Source of the DNA: Rhea pennata
Taxonomy: Eukaryota; Chordata; Aves; Rheiformes; Rheidae
Reading direction: 5' to 3'
Assembly: GCF_028389875.1 (NCBI RefSeq)
Contig: NC_084670.1
Coordinates: 12,247,383 to 12,311,382, forward strand
DNA length: 64,000 nucleotides
The notes below the pieces were generated by a model. That model was given only the letters and a program-made list of their open reading frames with translations, was not told the origin of the DNA and ran no database searches. Within the stretch, counting starts at the first letter, position 1, and each line of letters opens with the position of its first letter. Positions 21,741-35,410 of the stretch are shown here, piece after piece. The position numbers and the translations under genes are program-made.

Positions 21741-24700
21741 GCCCGAGCGGCCCAGGCAGCCGGGACTGTGACCGTGCGCGTCGCCAGCCCTCCCCGCGGC
21801 GGGTCCCCGCGGCTGCCGGTGAAAGCAGAGGGCTTGGGAGCAGCCCGGGGATGTTCCTGGTGCCTCTCCCGGGCGCCGGGGCTCCAGGCCGTGACACACG
21901 GGCCAGCCCGTCTGTCTCTTTCTGGCTCTTTCCCAGCCTGTCAGGGCAGTCGTGTCGGGTCTTGCTGCGATTTCCCGGATGGCTGCTTGGCACCTGCCTC
22001 TTCCCCATCCGGACGGGCAAGTTCCTGGAGCGCCAAGCCGGGGCGAAGCACGGGCCAGGCCCCTGCCGGCTGCCCGCACGCCGCCGCGGCCGGGCGCCCG
22101 GCGCGGGGCGGGCAGGCGAGGGCAGCGGGGCCGCGGGCGAGCACCTAGTCGCGCCCGAAGAAACCCGCTGCCTCTCCGCGGGGCGGTCGGGGTGGCTGGA
22201 CCGGCTCGGCGAGCGCGGCCCCGGCAGGCACCGTCCGCCGCCGCGGCTCCGCGACGCGCTGGAAGGACGGATGGCGCGTGGGGCCGGGACGCTGCCCGTG
22301 CCATGCTGCCACGGCTCCTGCCCCAGCAGCAGATGGGGAAACTGAGGCAGCGAGCGTGGCGGAAGGGCCTCACTGGGTTAAAGCAGGAGTGGCCATGGCG
22401 CTGACCTGCAGCCCTGTCCGGCCCCGCATGTCCCCGAGCACCCTTTGGGGGCAGCAGGGAGAGGACTCTGCCGCCACGGAGGTGCCAGGCTGCATGCCAA
22501 ACCATTTCGGTGTCCCCTCCCCAGGGACATCCCCGCCGCGCGTCCCCCCTGCCCGGCAGGGCCGCGGCACAGGTCGCGGGCTCCGGCCGGCCCCAGGTGT
22601 GACGCTGGCCCCCCCGGGCGCTCAGACCGGCTCCGTTTATTCCCACAACCCGCTATTAGCACTGCTGCCAGGGGCTGTAATTACCCGGGGGGGGGGCTGC
22701 CCCCTCCGCCCCGCTGGCCGCCCAGGTGGGGCAGTCACCCGATGGGGACAGCGGCTCCAGCCCCGGCCCTGGCGCTGCCTGGCCGGTCTCTCAGCAGCAC
22801 TTGAGGCACCGGCGCTGCAGAGGTTCACAGGGTGCAAAGCGTCGGGACGGGGCGGCAGGGCACCCAGCCCCACTGCTGGCTCGGGGTCTCCTCCCAGGCA
22901 GCGGGCAGGGCCCTAAGGGTGCAGAGCGTGCAAGGCCAGACCGGGGCTGGCGGAGGAGGGATAGAGCCCCGCGGTGCCCGGGGGCTGGCCTGGGCAAACC
23001 CAGCTCCCTAATGAAGGTCCTCCCATCCCCACCATTGCCATCAGCTTTAATGAGCCCCACAGTTCCCGCTGGGAAGGCCTGGGAACCGCTTCCCGCTGCG
23101 GCCGTAACCCTTCCCTGCCTGGCTGCCGCGGTCTGCCCTGCACCCCTTCCTTCCCGGCGCTGAGACTGAGGATGCACCGTCCAGAGGGGCAAAGCCCTTG
23201 GGCCCAATGGCGAGTCCGGATGCTCCCGGGGGGCGAACGTGGGCACAGGGGAAGGCGTCCGGGCTGTGCTGCAGGTCAGCTCAGTGCAGACCCAAAGCGG
23301 GTAACGTCTGCCCAGGGCCATCTTTCCGGCGGGGGCTGCGGGGTGTCCCCGCTCCCCGGCTCGCCCGGGCGCCGGTGCTGCATGCAGGCTGCAGGCTGGG
23401 TGCCCAGGCATCGCGGGCAGCTGGGGGCATCGGGGCGGCCGTGCCGGGGAGACCCGAGCAGGACGGAGGATCCAGCCGTGGGGGCGGGCAGAGGGGACAC
23501 AGCAGTGGCCAGGCTTGGCCCTGCAGTGGGTCATTCGTGGGCTCGGCGCTGGCACAGGGCGGCTCTGCCCCCTCCCAGCCCGGCAGTGCCTGCCTGGCTG
23601 CCGGAGGTCGTCCTGCCCCGGCCCCACTCCAGCAGGAGCCAGTGTCCCTGTAGCTGGTGGCCGTGGGGCTCAGCCCCACCGAAGCGCGGCTCACCTGGGG
23701 CCGGGACAGGCAGAGCAGGATGCTGCTGCACCCGGCCTCTCATTTTGTCTCTAATTGGGTTCCCTGCTGTTCTCCTTAATCAGGGGTGAATTGGAGGGGC
23801 TGGTTAACGAGGGACCATGCGATTGTCTGGGCAGGGGGCCTGGCTCTGGGCACAGGGAGGCTCCGCTTCGCCCGGTAATGACAGGCTTCTGTCCCCTGCA
23901 CTCCCGCCCCCGACGGAGACAGGTGGGTGAGGAAGCTCCAGGCAAGGAGCGGGTACCAAAGGGTCAAACTCAGCTCATCGAGGCCCCGTTCCCACCCCCC
24001 CGCGGTGCCGCGGGGAGGGGGATGCTCCGTCTGCAGGAGCGGGAACGCGGGAGTCCGCGCTGCAGCTCTCCGGCCCCAGTTTGAGCCCCGGGCACGGGGT
24101 CTGGCTCTGCATGGGCTGAGCCCGGTGCTGCACCCGGGAGCAGCCAGGACGGAGCAGCCCGGGATGCAGGAGCAGGACCAGCCCCTGCTCTGCAGCGGCT
24201 GCTGAGCATCTCCGAGGCTTTGGGGGACGGTGGTGCTGGTCCCTGCTTAGCCAAGCTCACTCGGCCGGCACGGGGGCGCGCTTCGGGGCTGCCCACGGCC
24301 CGTGCTCCCGGCTGCACTGGTGCACTGGGGCTGCACCCACGTCCTGCCTTATTGCCCCACGGGAAAGGCTCCGTGGGGCACTGACCCACGAGGGTGCAAG
24401 GCCATGGGGACGCAGGCTCCCGCCTGTGCAGCCTGGCAAGCGGGCGGATGCCGGTGCAGATGGATCGCGCGTGACGGACTGGAGATAATTCGCTGCTCCC
24501 GAGGAGAGAAATCCTCCGCCTGGAAAGGCATCCGCTCCCCCCGCCCTGAGCCGCGCGGCCCCGGGGCTCGCGGGGCAGGGAGCGGCGCGCCCAGCTGAGC
24601 CGGCCCGCGGCCGCGGTGAGCCCGCGCGCGCCGGGCGGGCCGCCGTGGGGCACATGGGCTTTGGGGCTGCTGGGACGCCGCGGGCGGCCCCCGTTGGCCG

Positions 24701-25810
24701 GGAGTGGCTCGGGGCCAGCAGCTCCGGGCCCCACGAATCCATCGGGAGGATCCTGCTGGGGGCAGAGAGAAGGGGCTGGCGTGGGGCAGCTGTGGAAGGT
24801 TTGGCCTGGCCGGGGCAGCTGTGCCCCGGGGACGGGAACTGGAGCGGCCCGAGGGCTCACGGGGGCAGTGTAGCCCACGGGCCACAGCCTGTCACTGCTG
24901 CGTGGGGAGGGCTGTGGGGCAGGCTCTGGGGCGCAGGCATGAAGCAGCGCCTTCCCTGAAGGCATCCGGGGGGGGCCACGGTCAGCTCGGCGCGTTCCCG
25001 TGCCAGCGTCAGAGCCCTGGTGCCCGCAGACGCGTGAGTCTGCACCCCCCCCACCCCGGCTGGCTGCAGATGGGCGAGCTCTGCCAAGGGGACGCGGGTC
25101 CCACTGCCCCCCGGCATCCCTCCCCACGGCAGGCGAGGATGCCCGCCGTGCCGCCCGCCCGCTGCTGCCCGGGCTCCGCGCCGCCCCGCCGTCCTGCCCC
25201 GTGCAAACATTCCCTCGCTCCCGGCCGCGGCAAATATTGTCGCAGGGCAAATAGTGAATCAGCCCCCGCTGTCGCAGGGCTGCCGGCAGCCCCGGCTTGT
25301 TCGACTGCTGTTTAATGACCCTCCGGCTGTGTACCCTGCAGCTACTCATTAACCCCGCGCCGCAGATGGCGAGGAGGCCGGCACCGTGCCAGCCGGCAGC
25401 AGTTTGCCAGTGTCAGGGACCCGCTCCAAGGAAATGCAGGTGGACTTTTACCGGATGCCGACGTGCCGGCGGTTTTCCCTCGCGCCCTCCGCCCGCCCCA
25501 TGGCACGGCTCCCACGGTGGCGGCACGGCTGCAGAGGCTGATGGCCACCGTCCCGGGACGGCGATCACCTCGGCCGGGTCGGGGCTCTGGCCACGTGCCG
25601 GCATCGGTGCAAAGGTGCGGGCGCGCATCCTCACCTGCCGGCTGCAGGAGCTAGTGCTGCTGGCTGCGTGCTCCCAGTCGGGGCCCCTGCCAGCACCAAA
25701 GGGCCACAGGGCCACAGTTCCCCCCCCCCCCCAAGGGCTGTCCCCAAGGTGCGGCACCAGCCCAGCCACCCCCTGCACCATCTCTGGGACTAGGCCACGA
25801 GGTCCATGGG
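21741..25810. other. CpG-rich intergenic stretch, no gene seen
   Basis: Long open frames exist on both strands because stop codons are rare at this GC content. None shows a recognisable domain, and none is bounded by convincing splice signals that would link it to a known gene. A canonical exon cannot be excluded, but nothing supports one. Confidence 0.45.
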
Positions 25811-26085
25811 GACCCGGGGACAGGCCAATAAAGCCCATGGGGACCTGGGGACAGGCCAGCAGGGCCCCTGGGGACCTGGGCATAGGCCAGTGGAGCCCAT
25901 AGGGACCAGGGTCAGGCCAGCAGGGTTTATGGGGGACTCTAGGGCGCGGCAAGTGGTGTCCATGGGGTCCTGGGGACAAGCCAGCAGGGCCCATAGGATC
26001 CCCAAGGCCAAGCCAGCAATGCCTGCAGTGTCCCCAGGGCCTGGCCAGAGGTGCCCCAGTGTCCCCAGGCTTGCCATGTTGGGTG
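25811..26085. repeat. 31-bp minisatellite
   Basis: Tandem copies with a 30-32 bp period. The unit starts ACAGGCCAGCAGGGCCC and ends GGGGACCTGGGG. Starts are clear at 25820, 25851, 25882 and 25912, with decaying copies to about 26085. Around eight to nine units in all. Confidence 0.8.
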
Positions 26086-29000
26086 CCAGCCCCACTTCCA
26101 CACACTCCACATCCCCAGGCAGGCCCATTCCCATGGGCGCTGGGCAAACAGGTGGGTTTGTGCCAGGAGAGCTACGCAGAGCCCTGGGCCATCCCCGTTC
26201 CCTAAGAGCAAACAACCAGAGCCAGCTTTTTGGGATGAGGAACAATATTTGCTGGATCTTTTCCCCTGGCAGCCCAGTGGGAGCAGGGCCAGGCCGTGGC
26301 ATGGGGCAGGACCCCATCCCCATGTCCCCATTGAGCACTGCAGCACCCGGCCGTGCTCCTGGCAGAGGTGATGGCACAGGGAGGACCATGGGGAATGCAC
26401 AGGGTGCCCAGGACGCCGCAGTGAGGCTGCCAGGAAGGCCCTGATAAACATCTAGCCTCTCTGTTTATTTATGGCCAAGGATATTTATACCACAAAGTCC
26501 TTTAAATTTAGCTGGAGACACACCCAGCCGCCGTCCAGCGCTCGCAGCCTGCGCGGCGCTCGCAGGCGCAGCTGCACCGGGCGAGGCAGAGGGTGCGCAC
26601 AGCTGGCGCCAGAGGTGCCCCTGGTTCGGGCACCCCCAGGAGACACCCTCCCGCTGGGTGCGAGGCACAGGGTGGGGGGACACCCGGATGCCTGGGCCCC
26701 TCGTGGAGGACAGGAGGTGGGCAGCAGCCCGGAGGGGCACAGCTCCCGGGGACGATGCCCAGGGCATGGCCTCGGTGCCAGCACCATGCCCGTGCAGTGG
26801 GGGCACTGGCTGGTGTCGGAGCAGCTTGGGGAGACGAGTCTAGGTTTGCACGTACCCCACCCCCGCCCCCCCAGCTCCAAATCACCGCGGCTCGACCCGA
26901 CCCCTCCGTGCCCCGGGCCGCCGTGCTGGCTGCAGGGGGTGCGCGCTGCCAGACCTGGCGGTCTCCGTGCCCGCCCACGTCCCCGTGGGAGTCCAAAACA
27001 GCCCTCAGGCTCGGAGCTCATCCGCGGCAGGGCTCGGAGCAGCCCCGGCACCGGCGGCTGCGGGCCCGCTGTGCCTGCCCCAGCTCCGGCAGGCTTCGGC
27101 CGCGTCCCCGCGTCCCCGCGTCCCCGCGTCCCCGCCACCCGCACGTCCGGGGATGATGCAGCGCTGGGCACGAAGCAGCGCCGGGGAAGCGGGCAGGCAG
27201 GCGGGGATGTGCCGGTGCCGCGGGCCCGTCGCCAGCCCTGGTGCCTGTCCCCAGCCGCTGTCACGGTGTCTGCCTCCCTCTGGTGGCAGCAGGGGACTTG
27301 CAGCCTCGGCCTGTCTTTGCCCGGCCTTTTCTGGGGCTGGCTTTGCCCAGCACCGTGCCCAGGCCGTGGGGCAGCGACGGCACTGTCCCCACACGCTCGC
27401 TGCAGGACGGCGCTGCCCCCAGGCGGGCCCTGCCCCGTCCCCGTCCCCGTCCCCGTCTCCTCGCTGCGGAAAGCACGGCCTCGGGTGCTAACCGATTGGC
27501 CCAGTCTGGGCTCCAGCTGCTGCTCTCGCCCCGCTCAGCCTGGCAGATCCCAGGAAGCCGAGTCCCTCCACGCCTCCTTCCCACCCTACAAGCAAGCCCA
27601 GCTGCCTCACGCCCTCCGTCGTGCGCCTGCTCTCCTGGCTCAGGCCGTTCCCGCGGCTCGTCCCCGCTCCGCGGTGAACCGCACAGCCTGCAGGTCTCCG
27701 CGGCTTCCCCAGCAGCTGCCGCCCCATGCTGGCACCTTCACAAAAGTGCCGCCAGTGGGTCACGGTCCCTCGTGCGGCATGGACATGGCACCGCGCTCAT
27801 TTTACCGGACCGCGGTCGGTCCCCAACACACACCCTCTCCCCGGTGTCCTTAGCACGTGTATTTTATCACCTCACCAAGGGGCTCTGTTGGTTCCCACGG
27901 GGCAATGGGAAGGAGCGGCAGGTTCCCAACCAGCTCAGCCCTCGTTAATCACATCCCGTCTCAGCCTCCCCCGCCCCCTGTTTCTCCCAGATAGACGTGA
28001 CACTCACCAGCCTGTGACTGCCCGTGTCACTCATCCCGCGCAGACGTCAGCCCCGCCAGACAAGGGCTCCTGCCCAAGCGGCTCACGAACACAGGCCAGG
28101 AGGAGAGGAGCAGAGACCTTGCATGCCTAAAACTCACCCAGAGAGCCCGGGGCTCTGCCACAGGGCCCGACGCCACGTGCCATCAGCCTAGGTCTGCTCG
28201 GGGTTTGTATCGTTGTGTCACTTCTCTCCGGCTGGGAAACCCACTGCTGTGGCTCTTCTCCCTGCTGGCCTGCGAGGAAGGTGATTAGGTGAACTTTTGC
28301 GCTGTGCGGAGAGTGCATCTCGCTCGAGGCTGTCTGTGCTCCCCCACACCTGCATGCTGCAAAGAGCTCCCCTTCCCGGCTCTCGCCGGGCGGATTCGGG
28401 AAACAAACAGCCCTGCAAAGCCCCGAGCACGGAGGAGACGTGCTGTGGTCACAGGGAAGCCTGGGACCCAGTAAGGGCAGTGGGTGTCTGCTCTGAATTC
28501 TGGCTCAATACGGGCTAAGGATGCTTGGGACAAACCCCAGAGCCCGTGTTGGAGTGATACATCTCCTCACCCTCCTCCCAGCTGGAGAGGGGCTGGGACA
28601 ACCCCATGTGCTCCCACAAATGTGCTGCCCCTCAGCCCACTGACACCAAGCCTTGCACACCCAGATTGTCCCCAGTCTCTGCCTCCTGGACCCCCCAAAC
28701 CTAAACCGTGCTAGCTGTGAGCAGCAGGAGCCCAGGGCTGGTCAGCCTGCATGGGCCCTGCATGCCCATCACCCCAGCATCACGCTCCAGCCCTGCAGGA
28801 GCTGGGTGCCTGGATGATCCCCTGGCCCCTGACTTTTTTGCAGCAGCCCCCCCCCCAGCCTCGGGTTCCCTCGCTGCCGCTGAGCCGTGGTGGGAGCGCG
28901 GAAGCCGGCGAGCCCGGCCGGGGTGAGCCCCGCGGGCAGGCAGCTTTGCGACGCGGAGCCTGGCCGTGCCCCGCAGCAGGCACGAGGCAGAGGTGCGCCC

Positions 29001-32000
29001 AATCTTGTTCCCTGCCTCGGGGACACCCTCAGCAGCACAGGGAAGGGCTTTTTGGATGTTACCTGTCGTGGACAACCCCAAAGGGAACCACCCACCAACA
29101 GCACACACGAGAGCCACCGGAGACCCAGAGCTCCCCACGCTTTCAGGGCAGGGCTGGAGGATCAAGCTCTCCGAAGGGGGCTGCAATGGGCAGACCCACG
29201 CGTGCCCATCGGGGTGTGGGCACCTCTGCGGTTGACGTGGGAGCCTGCTTTGCTGGCAGATGCAGTGAGCAGGATCTGTCCGCAGAGGGAGCCCGGCCCC
29301 TTCCCAGCGCTCGCAGGGTGCTGGGGGCACCTCAGCAGAGCCACTGCAGTAGGTCCCCAGCATCCAGACCCTCCTCCTTCTCATGCCTGGAGCTCCCCTC
29401 CGGGCTCAGGCCTGGACTGGCTCCCCTCTGCCCTCCACGGGCCCATCCACATGTGAGGTGAAGGTGTGGGTTCTCAGCACCCTATGGGGCAGGGCCCTCC
29501 AGCACCTTGCGCCGGTCCTTGCAAGGTCCTGTCTGCATTCGCCCAGGTGGGCGGTGAGGGGGACAGCGTGCTGTATCTATGTGGCTGTGGAGGAGAGACG
29601 TGAGCAGCGGGGTCCAGCTGACAGAGATGTGATACCAGGTCATGTCTGAGTCCCTCTTGTGCTTCCTTCATGTGGCATCACTGCCCTGGCTCCCCATTTG
29701 GAATTTCGCTTAATCTTTAGGTGGGGGCAGCACTCAGGTCTGGCCTGTGTCTGCAGGTGAAAACCATAGCACCTCCTTATCTGCATCAGCATCAACAATT
29801 TGCCCATGCTGGAGTCCATGGACTTCAACTACTGAGCCTGCAGCCTCTCTGTCCTGCCCTGGGAGGTCCACCCTAGCCAGAGCAGGGTCTCAGAGCTGCA
29901 GCAAGGGCTGCGTTATTTCCCAGGGCCTCTAGACCCGCGGCATCCCCACCATGTGGTGCCACGCTCCAGCCTGGGGACACTCGGGCAGATTCCCAGCAGG
30001 GAATTTCAGCGCAAGGCCAGAGGGGTGACGTGGAGTAGGGTGGGAGAGGCAGCATGGCTACGTGACGGGGCTTAAACCTCGGGTTGCCCTGAGGAGAACT
30101 GAAATCCCTTCTTCATGCCCAGCTTCCCCATGCGATGCCCAGGTCCTGGGGAGAAGTGGAAGAGGTCAAGCTGGCACTGCTGGGCAAAGGCAGGCCGGTC
30201 CCTAGTCTGCATCATCCCTTCTAGGAAGACAGTCAACCCCCACGCCTCAAGGAGAAGGCGTGGGCAGAGCCCCTCTCCCTCCATGACCCCATGGGGAATG
30301 TGCTGGCCCCCAGTCATCCTGGAGACATTGCGGGGTGGCCTGGACCAGCCCTGCATGTCCCCTGGTCCCTGGACCATGCAAGGACGGAGTGATGCAGGGG
30401 ACCCTCAAAGGGGTGAGCTGGGAAGGTGGCAGAGCCTTGTCCTCATTGCAGTCCTCAAGGACGTGGAGCGAGCCAGGCCTGGGACCCATGGCATCTGCGG
30501 GGGTGCTTGTGTGTGGGTGCTTGCAGAGCCTGGACAGCTGGGTGCTTTCCCAGCCGGGGGGAGGCAGTGGGACCCAGGGCGGTTAGAAGTGGGACGGGAA
30601 GGGGTGCGGATTTTGGCCCTGTTTCTCACCTGCTTGCATCTGCAGCTCTCTGAGGATGGACATAACTCTGCACGCAAGGGACACTGCTGCCTCTGGTCCC
30701 CAGCACGAACCAGGCAGAGAGCCCCTCCGTGCCTCAGGGACATGGCCGGGGCCCAGCAGAGAGCGAGGGCCGGTGCCTGGGCTTGGCGTCTCCATCGGGA
30801 GCGGGGAAGGGGCCAGATCCCCGCTTCGCTGCAGCTCTGCACCAGCCGAGGGAGGAGGCATGGAGTGAACCCGGGTGTCCTGGCCCAGCTGGGCCAGGGG
30901 CCCGGCAGCCCAGGGGTGCAGCACCAGCCCCGGGCAGGACAGCAAAATTTCCTGCCTTCACCAAGGTCCAAGAGCCTCCGGGTTGGGGAAGAGGGAGCCG
31001 GCAGCGGGCTGCGGAAGGACGGGAGCCCAGCTCTGGATCACCGGCACACGTCATGGTGGGGACGGGGACGGGGACAGGGAGGCAGCCTGTGGCATGTGGC
31101 TGGATGCCAAGTTGCAACAGGAGCTGGGAGCAGCTCCCAGAGCCCTGTGCAGCCTCCGGCTATCCCCAGCCAGGGGGCAAAGCCGGCTTTGCACACAGAG
31201 CCCCACGCTCTGGCCACGTGCCCCACCCTGCCCGTCCAGGCAGAGCACCCAAGGGTGCACCAGAGCAGGGCTGTGCCTGGGGGAGACGGTCCCCATGGCC
31301 TTGCCCATCCGGCCAGGGTGCTGCGTGGCCAGAAGCACATGGGCAGTGGGGACCCGGCTGGGTGCCCCGGCGGGTTCGGCGCCACCTCCAGCTGCTCCGG
31401 GTCTGTGGGGCACTGTCACAGGATAGCTCCCAGCGGCCGGGCAGCAGGGGGGGGAGCCGGGTCAGCTATTTTGGGCAGCCCGAGGCTCCTCAGCTGTTGC
31501 ACTCTGCCACACAGAGCCTGCGCAGGGAGCCCGCTCCTGCCCCGGGTAGGTGCACGTGCTTCCCCAGGGCTCCGTGGCACCGGTGCCCCGCGGCCAGGCA
31601 GAGCCGAGCGGCGGGGACGAGGCAGCCTGGCGCAGAGCTCGCACGGGTGACGCTCAGCCTGCTCTGACGCCTCCGTCCCTCCCAGCCGGGTGCAATCAGG
31701 CGAAAGGAGCAGCAGCGGCCTGGGGAGCTGCAGCCAAAGCATTAGCTGCGGGCGGTGGAGTCCTTGTCCATGCCCAGGGCCGCGGTGTCGCGGGGTGACA
31801 CTCGAGCTGCGCTCTGGGCGCTGCGTGCCAAGCCGGGCCGCTGCAGGGGTTCGCCTGCCTGCCAGCACCCGCTGCTGCCCGTCGGAGCCTGGGCTCCCCC
31901 CTCCCCACCCCCAAGCGCTCCCAGTGGGACTTTTCCCTGGCCGCCGGCAGGGACCGAGTGGAAAGTCTCCAGGAACCGTCCCTGCCCCGCCGGCGACACC

Positions 32001-34615
32001 TCAGGAGCAGCAGCGCCCGCGGCATTTCCTGCTGCCGTTCCCTGACCTGGCTCTCACCCAGGCCACGGCACCTGGCCGAATCCAGGAGCCGGAGGGGCCA
32101 CGAGCTGCTGGCAGAGCCTGGGGCAGGGCTGGGGCAGCAAGCGGGGTGGCAGCTGCCGGGCAAGGGGCAGTTCCTGGCGCGGGGGGGATGCGGGTCGGGG
32201 GTGTCGCGGGGTGCTAGGGTGCATGGCACTGTCCCCACGGCATCGCAACCCCCTCGGCTCCGCACCGGGGAGAGCTGCCACGAGACGGCTTCAAACCACT
32301 GGCAAATCAGGGACAATTCTGGGCGCTTTCCAAGAGCTCTGATGCCATCGGTGGAGCCGCAAGGCGAGACATAACATGCTGTCATGGACTAGCCCCGCTC
32401 CCCACGTGCCGGGCAGGATGGGGAGGGCATGCAGGGACAAGAAGAAACAGGAAGGTCAGTCATACGCTGCGGACACATCCAGCCATGGGCAAGAATGGAC
32501 CCAGCACCGCTGGCTCCCCACGGTGACCCAGATCCTTCCTACTGTGGGGCCAGACATCTGCCAGCATGATGCACTCCATGGCATGATGCTGCCAAGGAGG
32601 AGGCAGGGGATGAGCAGCACCCGAGGGTGCCTGGCCCTCAGGGCTCTGCAGCTCCCCGGCCACCCGCTCTCCTCTGGGGGCTGGCCGGAAGCCTGGAGAG
32701 CTGAAGCCCCTTCCGAGAAGCGAGGTTAGCAGGAACCATTGATTCTGGCTGTGCACCAGTACACCAAAACCGAACTTCGCCCTCTCCCTGCCTCCCGCCC
32801 CAGCACACACGGCACCGCCGGTGGGACTCGGCCTCGGGGGCTGGGGAGGGCAGCGGGCGCCCAGCTCCGTTGCATGCGGCATCGCTCTGGCGGAGCAAAC
32901 CCTTGGGAAAGCAGAGGGCCAACTCCAGCTCTGGGCTGTGCCGGAGCACCCAGCGTTCGGGGATCTGCTCGACCCCCATGCAGGAGGCCTGGCCCATGGG
33001 AAATCTCCGGAGATGTCTGTGTTTTCAGGCCGGCCCAGCCCTCTGCCAGGTGCTTGGAGCTGGCATTTCCTCCCCACCCTTCACCCGTCTGGATGCCTGC
33101 CCGCAGCTCGCCTTCGCCCAGCCGCAGTTTCCCAGGCAACTGCACTCATGGAGATGGGAGAGGAGAGGCAGCGCTGCTGTAAAACGCCTCCGAGCTGCGG
33201 GGACCCCACCGTGGCAGTGCCACCCGCGCCCCCAGGTGCTGCCTCGCCGCCCCTTCCCCCACGGAGGATCCTGCAATCCAGCAAGAGGGTCCGGAGCTGC
33301 CGGGCTGGGAAAAGGGGTGGCATGGCATGACCCCCTGCTGTGCCGCGGGTGCCTGGGGGATGCTGTGACACTCGCCAGCCCCAAGGAGGGACAGCGAGGG
33401 GGGACGGAGCAGGGCATCTCGGGGAAAGGGGGACAGGGGGTAATCCTTCCCAGGTGGGAACCCCCCAGGCTGACCAGGGCCCTACAAAACTGGGGTGCAA
33501 ATCCCAGGCCCACCAAATCCGCAGCTGAGGCACCCGGGCCATGGCAGCCGCCAGCAGGTTGCACAGGCAGCGGCTACTCCAAACGTTGCAGGGACACGGT
33601 GACATCTGGTGATGATGGGAGAGCTTGCAGTTTGGGTCCACTGTCTCTGCATCCTGTTGCTTTGCCTGGAAAAAAGGACTGGGAAGGGGTTTTGACCCTG
33701 CTTGTCACCAAACACCCATCTTTGTATTTTGTTTGGTGCATGGACGAAGATGATGGATGGAGGAGCTCTTGATCCAGCCCTCCCTGGATAAAGTCATGTG
33801 GGAGGATGAGAGCACGAGTTTTCATCTGTGGAAAATCATCCCTTGAGGATCACACCTGTGGCTCCGGGGCAGGCAGGTAGGACGGACAGCTGCTCTCCGA
33901 GCCCCAGAGCCGGGGGCGGGGGTGCTGCTTGCAGCCTGGTGCTGGCCCTGCTGCGGGATGATGGGTGCAGGATGCTGGATTCGGGCCGTAGGCAGGGGCG
34001 AGAAATCATGAGCCGCTGGGAGAGAAATGCCCCAGCACTTACGAGCTGCCGTGTTTCCGGCACGGAGCAGCCATGCGCGGGTGCTGCAGGGGCGTGGGAG
34101 GACCTGAGCACCCGCAGGTTTTGCTGCTGCCTTCCCCTTCCTGGTATGGGTGCCGTGCTCTGGCTTTCTTGCACTTGCAAACCGAAACCAGTGACAGAGC
34201 GAGCGCGCTGGCAGAGCTTCCCCCCCCGCAGGCGAGCACCCCGGCCAGCCTTGGCATGGGCACCAGCCCGTGATCCGGACCCAGCCCGTGTCGAGGATCT
34301 ACTTAACCAGACGAGCAGCCTGCGAGAGCAGCGCGGGCCCGTGGAGAGCCAGGTAAGGGATGCCGCCCTGCCGCGGCAGACACCGGGGGGGGGGCAGTCC
34401 TGGGATGCGGTGCAGGGCTGCTGAGGGGGCAGCAGGTGCCCCCGCCGCAGGCCCTGGCCCCGGCGTGCGTGTCCCACGGTGGGAAGGGAAGAGTAGGGGA
34501 GGCCTCGGCTGCAGCGAGGGGCCAGGATGGGGGTGGCCTCAGCTGGGTCCCGTTGTGCGTTACTGGAAACATCTGGCAGGGCTGGGGCTGAGTGTGCAGG
34601 CTGCAGGGGTGTGAG
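26086..34615. other. Intergenic stretch, no gene seen
   Basis: No exon, RNA gene or transposable element is recognised in these 8.5 kb. Small tandem repeats occur: four to five copies of an 8-bp unit (CGTCCCCG) at about 27103-27134, a CCCCGT hexamer run at about 27434-27460, and a GGGGAC run at about 31062-31080. The segment 33600-33860 is locally less GC-rich, without recognisable content. Confidence 0.45.
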
Positions 34616-35410
34616 TCAGCAGTGCACACGCATACGCTCAGGCATGCATGAGCAAGCACACGCATGTGCACACATGCGCATGGATACCTGGCTGTGTGCG
34701 TGCATCCCTACATATTTATGGGCATGTATGTGTGCACATATACATCCATACCTGTGTACAGACATATTCACACCAAGTATTTGCATGCAAGCACATACAT
34801 ATGTACACATGTGTACACTCATATGTACATGCATGGAGGTCTGCTTGTATAGGTAGGCACATATATACACACATATGCACATATAGACAGATGTGCACTT
34901 GTATATATGTACACACACATCGTGCATACACATGTCTGTGTGCGGGTGTCCCCCTTTGTGCGCTTGCATGTGTGAAAATGAGTGCATAGGTGTGTGTGCC
35001 CTGTACGTGCCCATGTGTTGCGTGTGTGGGCACATGCCCCATCTGTGCCTACCCGAGTCACGCACCGGTGTGAGCCTGCCTGCGGCTGCGTGCGCCCGGC
35101 TGCCACATGGGCCCACAGGTACCCGCGTGCTCTGCGGGCCATGTGTGTGCCACATCCTGTGTGCTCACACGCCCTGCGTGTGCCACGTGTGGCACTGGGT
35201 GCCCTGTGTGCATGCTCCCTGTATGTGCATGTGTGCCCGTGTGTGCGTGCGCCCTCGGCGTGTGCACCATGCTCCCTGTGTGTGCAGGCGGGTGTCCATG
35301 TGTGCCTCTTTGTATGTGCCCAGCGTGTGCGTGCGTGTGCATGTTTCCCCTGCGTGCACGAGCGCACATTTGTGCGCGTGCATGCCCGTGTGTGCATGCA
35401 TGTGCGTGCC
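34616..35410. repeat. Long alternating purine-pyrimidine (TG/CA) tract abutting the SLC6A9 CpG island
   Basis: Nearly 800 bp of diverged TGTG/CACA/CATG/TACA sequence. It changes from AT-containing (ACATATATACACAC type) to GC-richer (GTGTGCGTGC type) as it approaches the CpG island at 35.41 kb. It stops within tens of bases of the GGTGCGGGGC decamer array that starts the probable SLC6A9 first exon. Confidence 0.85.

Noticed and set aside
20587-22020. 477-codon open frame on the minus strand
   Set aside because: Ala/Pro/Arg/His-rich translation driven by CpG and TG-repeat sequence; no domain, and overlapping long frames exist on the other strand.
23970-25349. 459-codon minus-strand open frame
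   Set aside because: No recognisable domain or family match. Frames stay open on both strands because stop codons are rare at this GC content.
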